Below are positions 5,285 through 5,327 of a stretch of 5,327 bases of DNA, piece by piece. Each line of letters opens with the position of its first letter. Position 1 is the first letter of the stretch. This stretch comes from Planctomycetota bacterium. GTDB taxonomy: Bacteria > Planctomycetota > Phycisphaerae > SM23-33. Location: assembly GCA_021160865.1 (NCBI GenBank), contig JAGHBS010000152.1:1-5327 (forward strand), in the 5' to 3' direction. The position numbers were made by a program, and so were the translations under genes. Below the pieces are notes generated by a model that saw nothing but the letters and a program-made list of their open reading frames with translations, searched no databases and was not told the origin of the DNA.

Positions 5285-5327
5285 ATGCAAACGTGGATGA
5301 AACTAATATGTGTAGCAGTATTAATGC
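5285..5327 (+). CDS. Start of a gene for a probable exported protein (N-terminal 14 codons)
   Basis: ATG 5285 follows GAGG (5273-5276) by 8 bases and opens a frame that runs off the right edge. The visible residues, MQTWMKLICVAVLM, have a Lys followed by a hydrophobic run, as in a signal peptide. It begins 42 bases after the sugar transferase stop on the same strand, so the two are probably co-transcribed. In polysaccharide loci the initiating transferase is often followed by an outer-membrane export lipoprotein (Wza type) or another secreted protein. Only the export signal is visible; the identity is not. Confidence 0.55.
   Translation, partial: MQTWMKLICVAVLM

Noticed and set aside
1..5327. 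CRISPR array, insertion sequence or prophage remnant
   Set aside because: No regularly spaced repeats, transposase-like frame, terminal inverted repeats or target duplications were seen.

Overview
The window looks like ordinary bacterial chromosome. The SmpB sequence, a tRNA-Leu gene without an encoded CCA, a bacterial-style Na+ symporter and an exopolysaccharide-type sugar transferase all point to Bacteria. The pairing of a uroporphyrinogen-decarboxylase-like (URO-D) tail with a small HDH-rich cupin, plus the overall gene style, resembles Planctomycetota or other PVC-group genomes. That assignment rests on family resemblance remembered from such genomes and is only moderately to weakly supported.

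Layout from left to right. Positions 1-269 hold the C-terminal end of a URO-D/methyltransferase-like gene that begins outside the window. A tRNA-Leu(UAA) gene follows at 345-429. A small single-domain cupin (589-945) and smpB (1073-1546) lie on the plus strand, each with its own intergenic gap. A large neurotransmitter:sodium symporter family transporter (1650-3809, minus strand) converges on smpB. A 776-base region without a large gene (3810-4585) separates this transporter from a divergent plus-strand gene. That gene encodes a polyprenyl-phosphate sugar-1-phosphate transferase (4586-5242). The first 14 codons of a further gene, probably for an exported protein, start at 5285.

The left part (tRNA, cupin, smpB, transporter) shows no functional link between neighbours and looks like separate housekeeping or metabolic genes. 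The right edge looks like the start of an extracellular polysaccharide locus: an initiating transferase followed 42 bases later by a gene with a signal-peptide-like start.

The most unusual part is the regulatory region before that locus. It has an exact consensus sigma-70 type promoter (TTGACA, 16 bases, TATAAT) behind an A/T-rich UP-element-like tract. A leader of about 420 bases follows. It contains an 8-codon reading frame behind a good ribosome binding site, a 41-codon small ORF, and a 13-bp GC-rich hairpin whose loop carries a perfect 8-base palindrome. The hairpin has no T-run, so it is not a simple terminator. This may be an undescribed leader control element, but neither its expression nor its conservation can be tested from one sequence.
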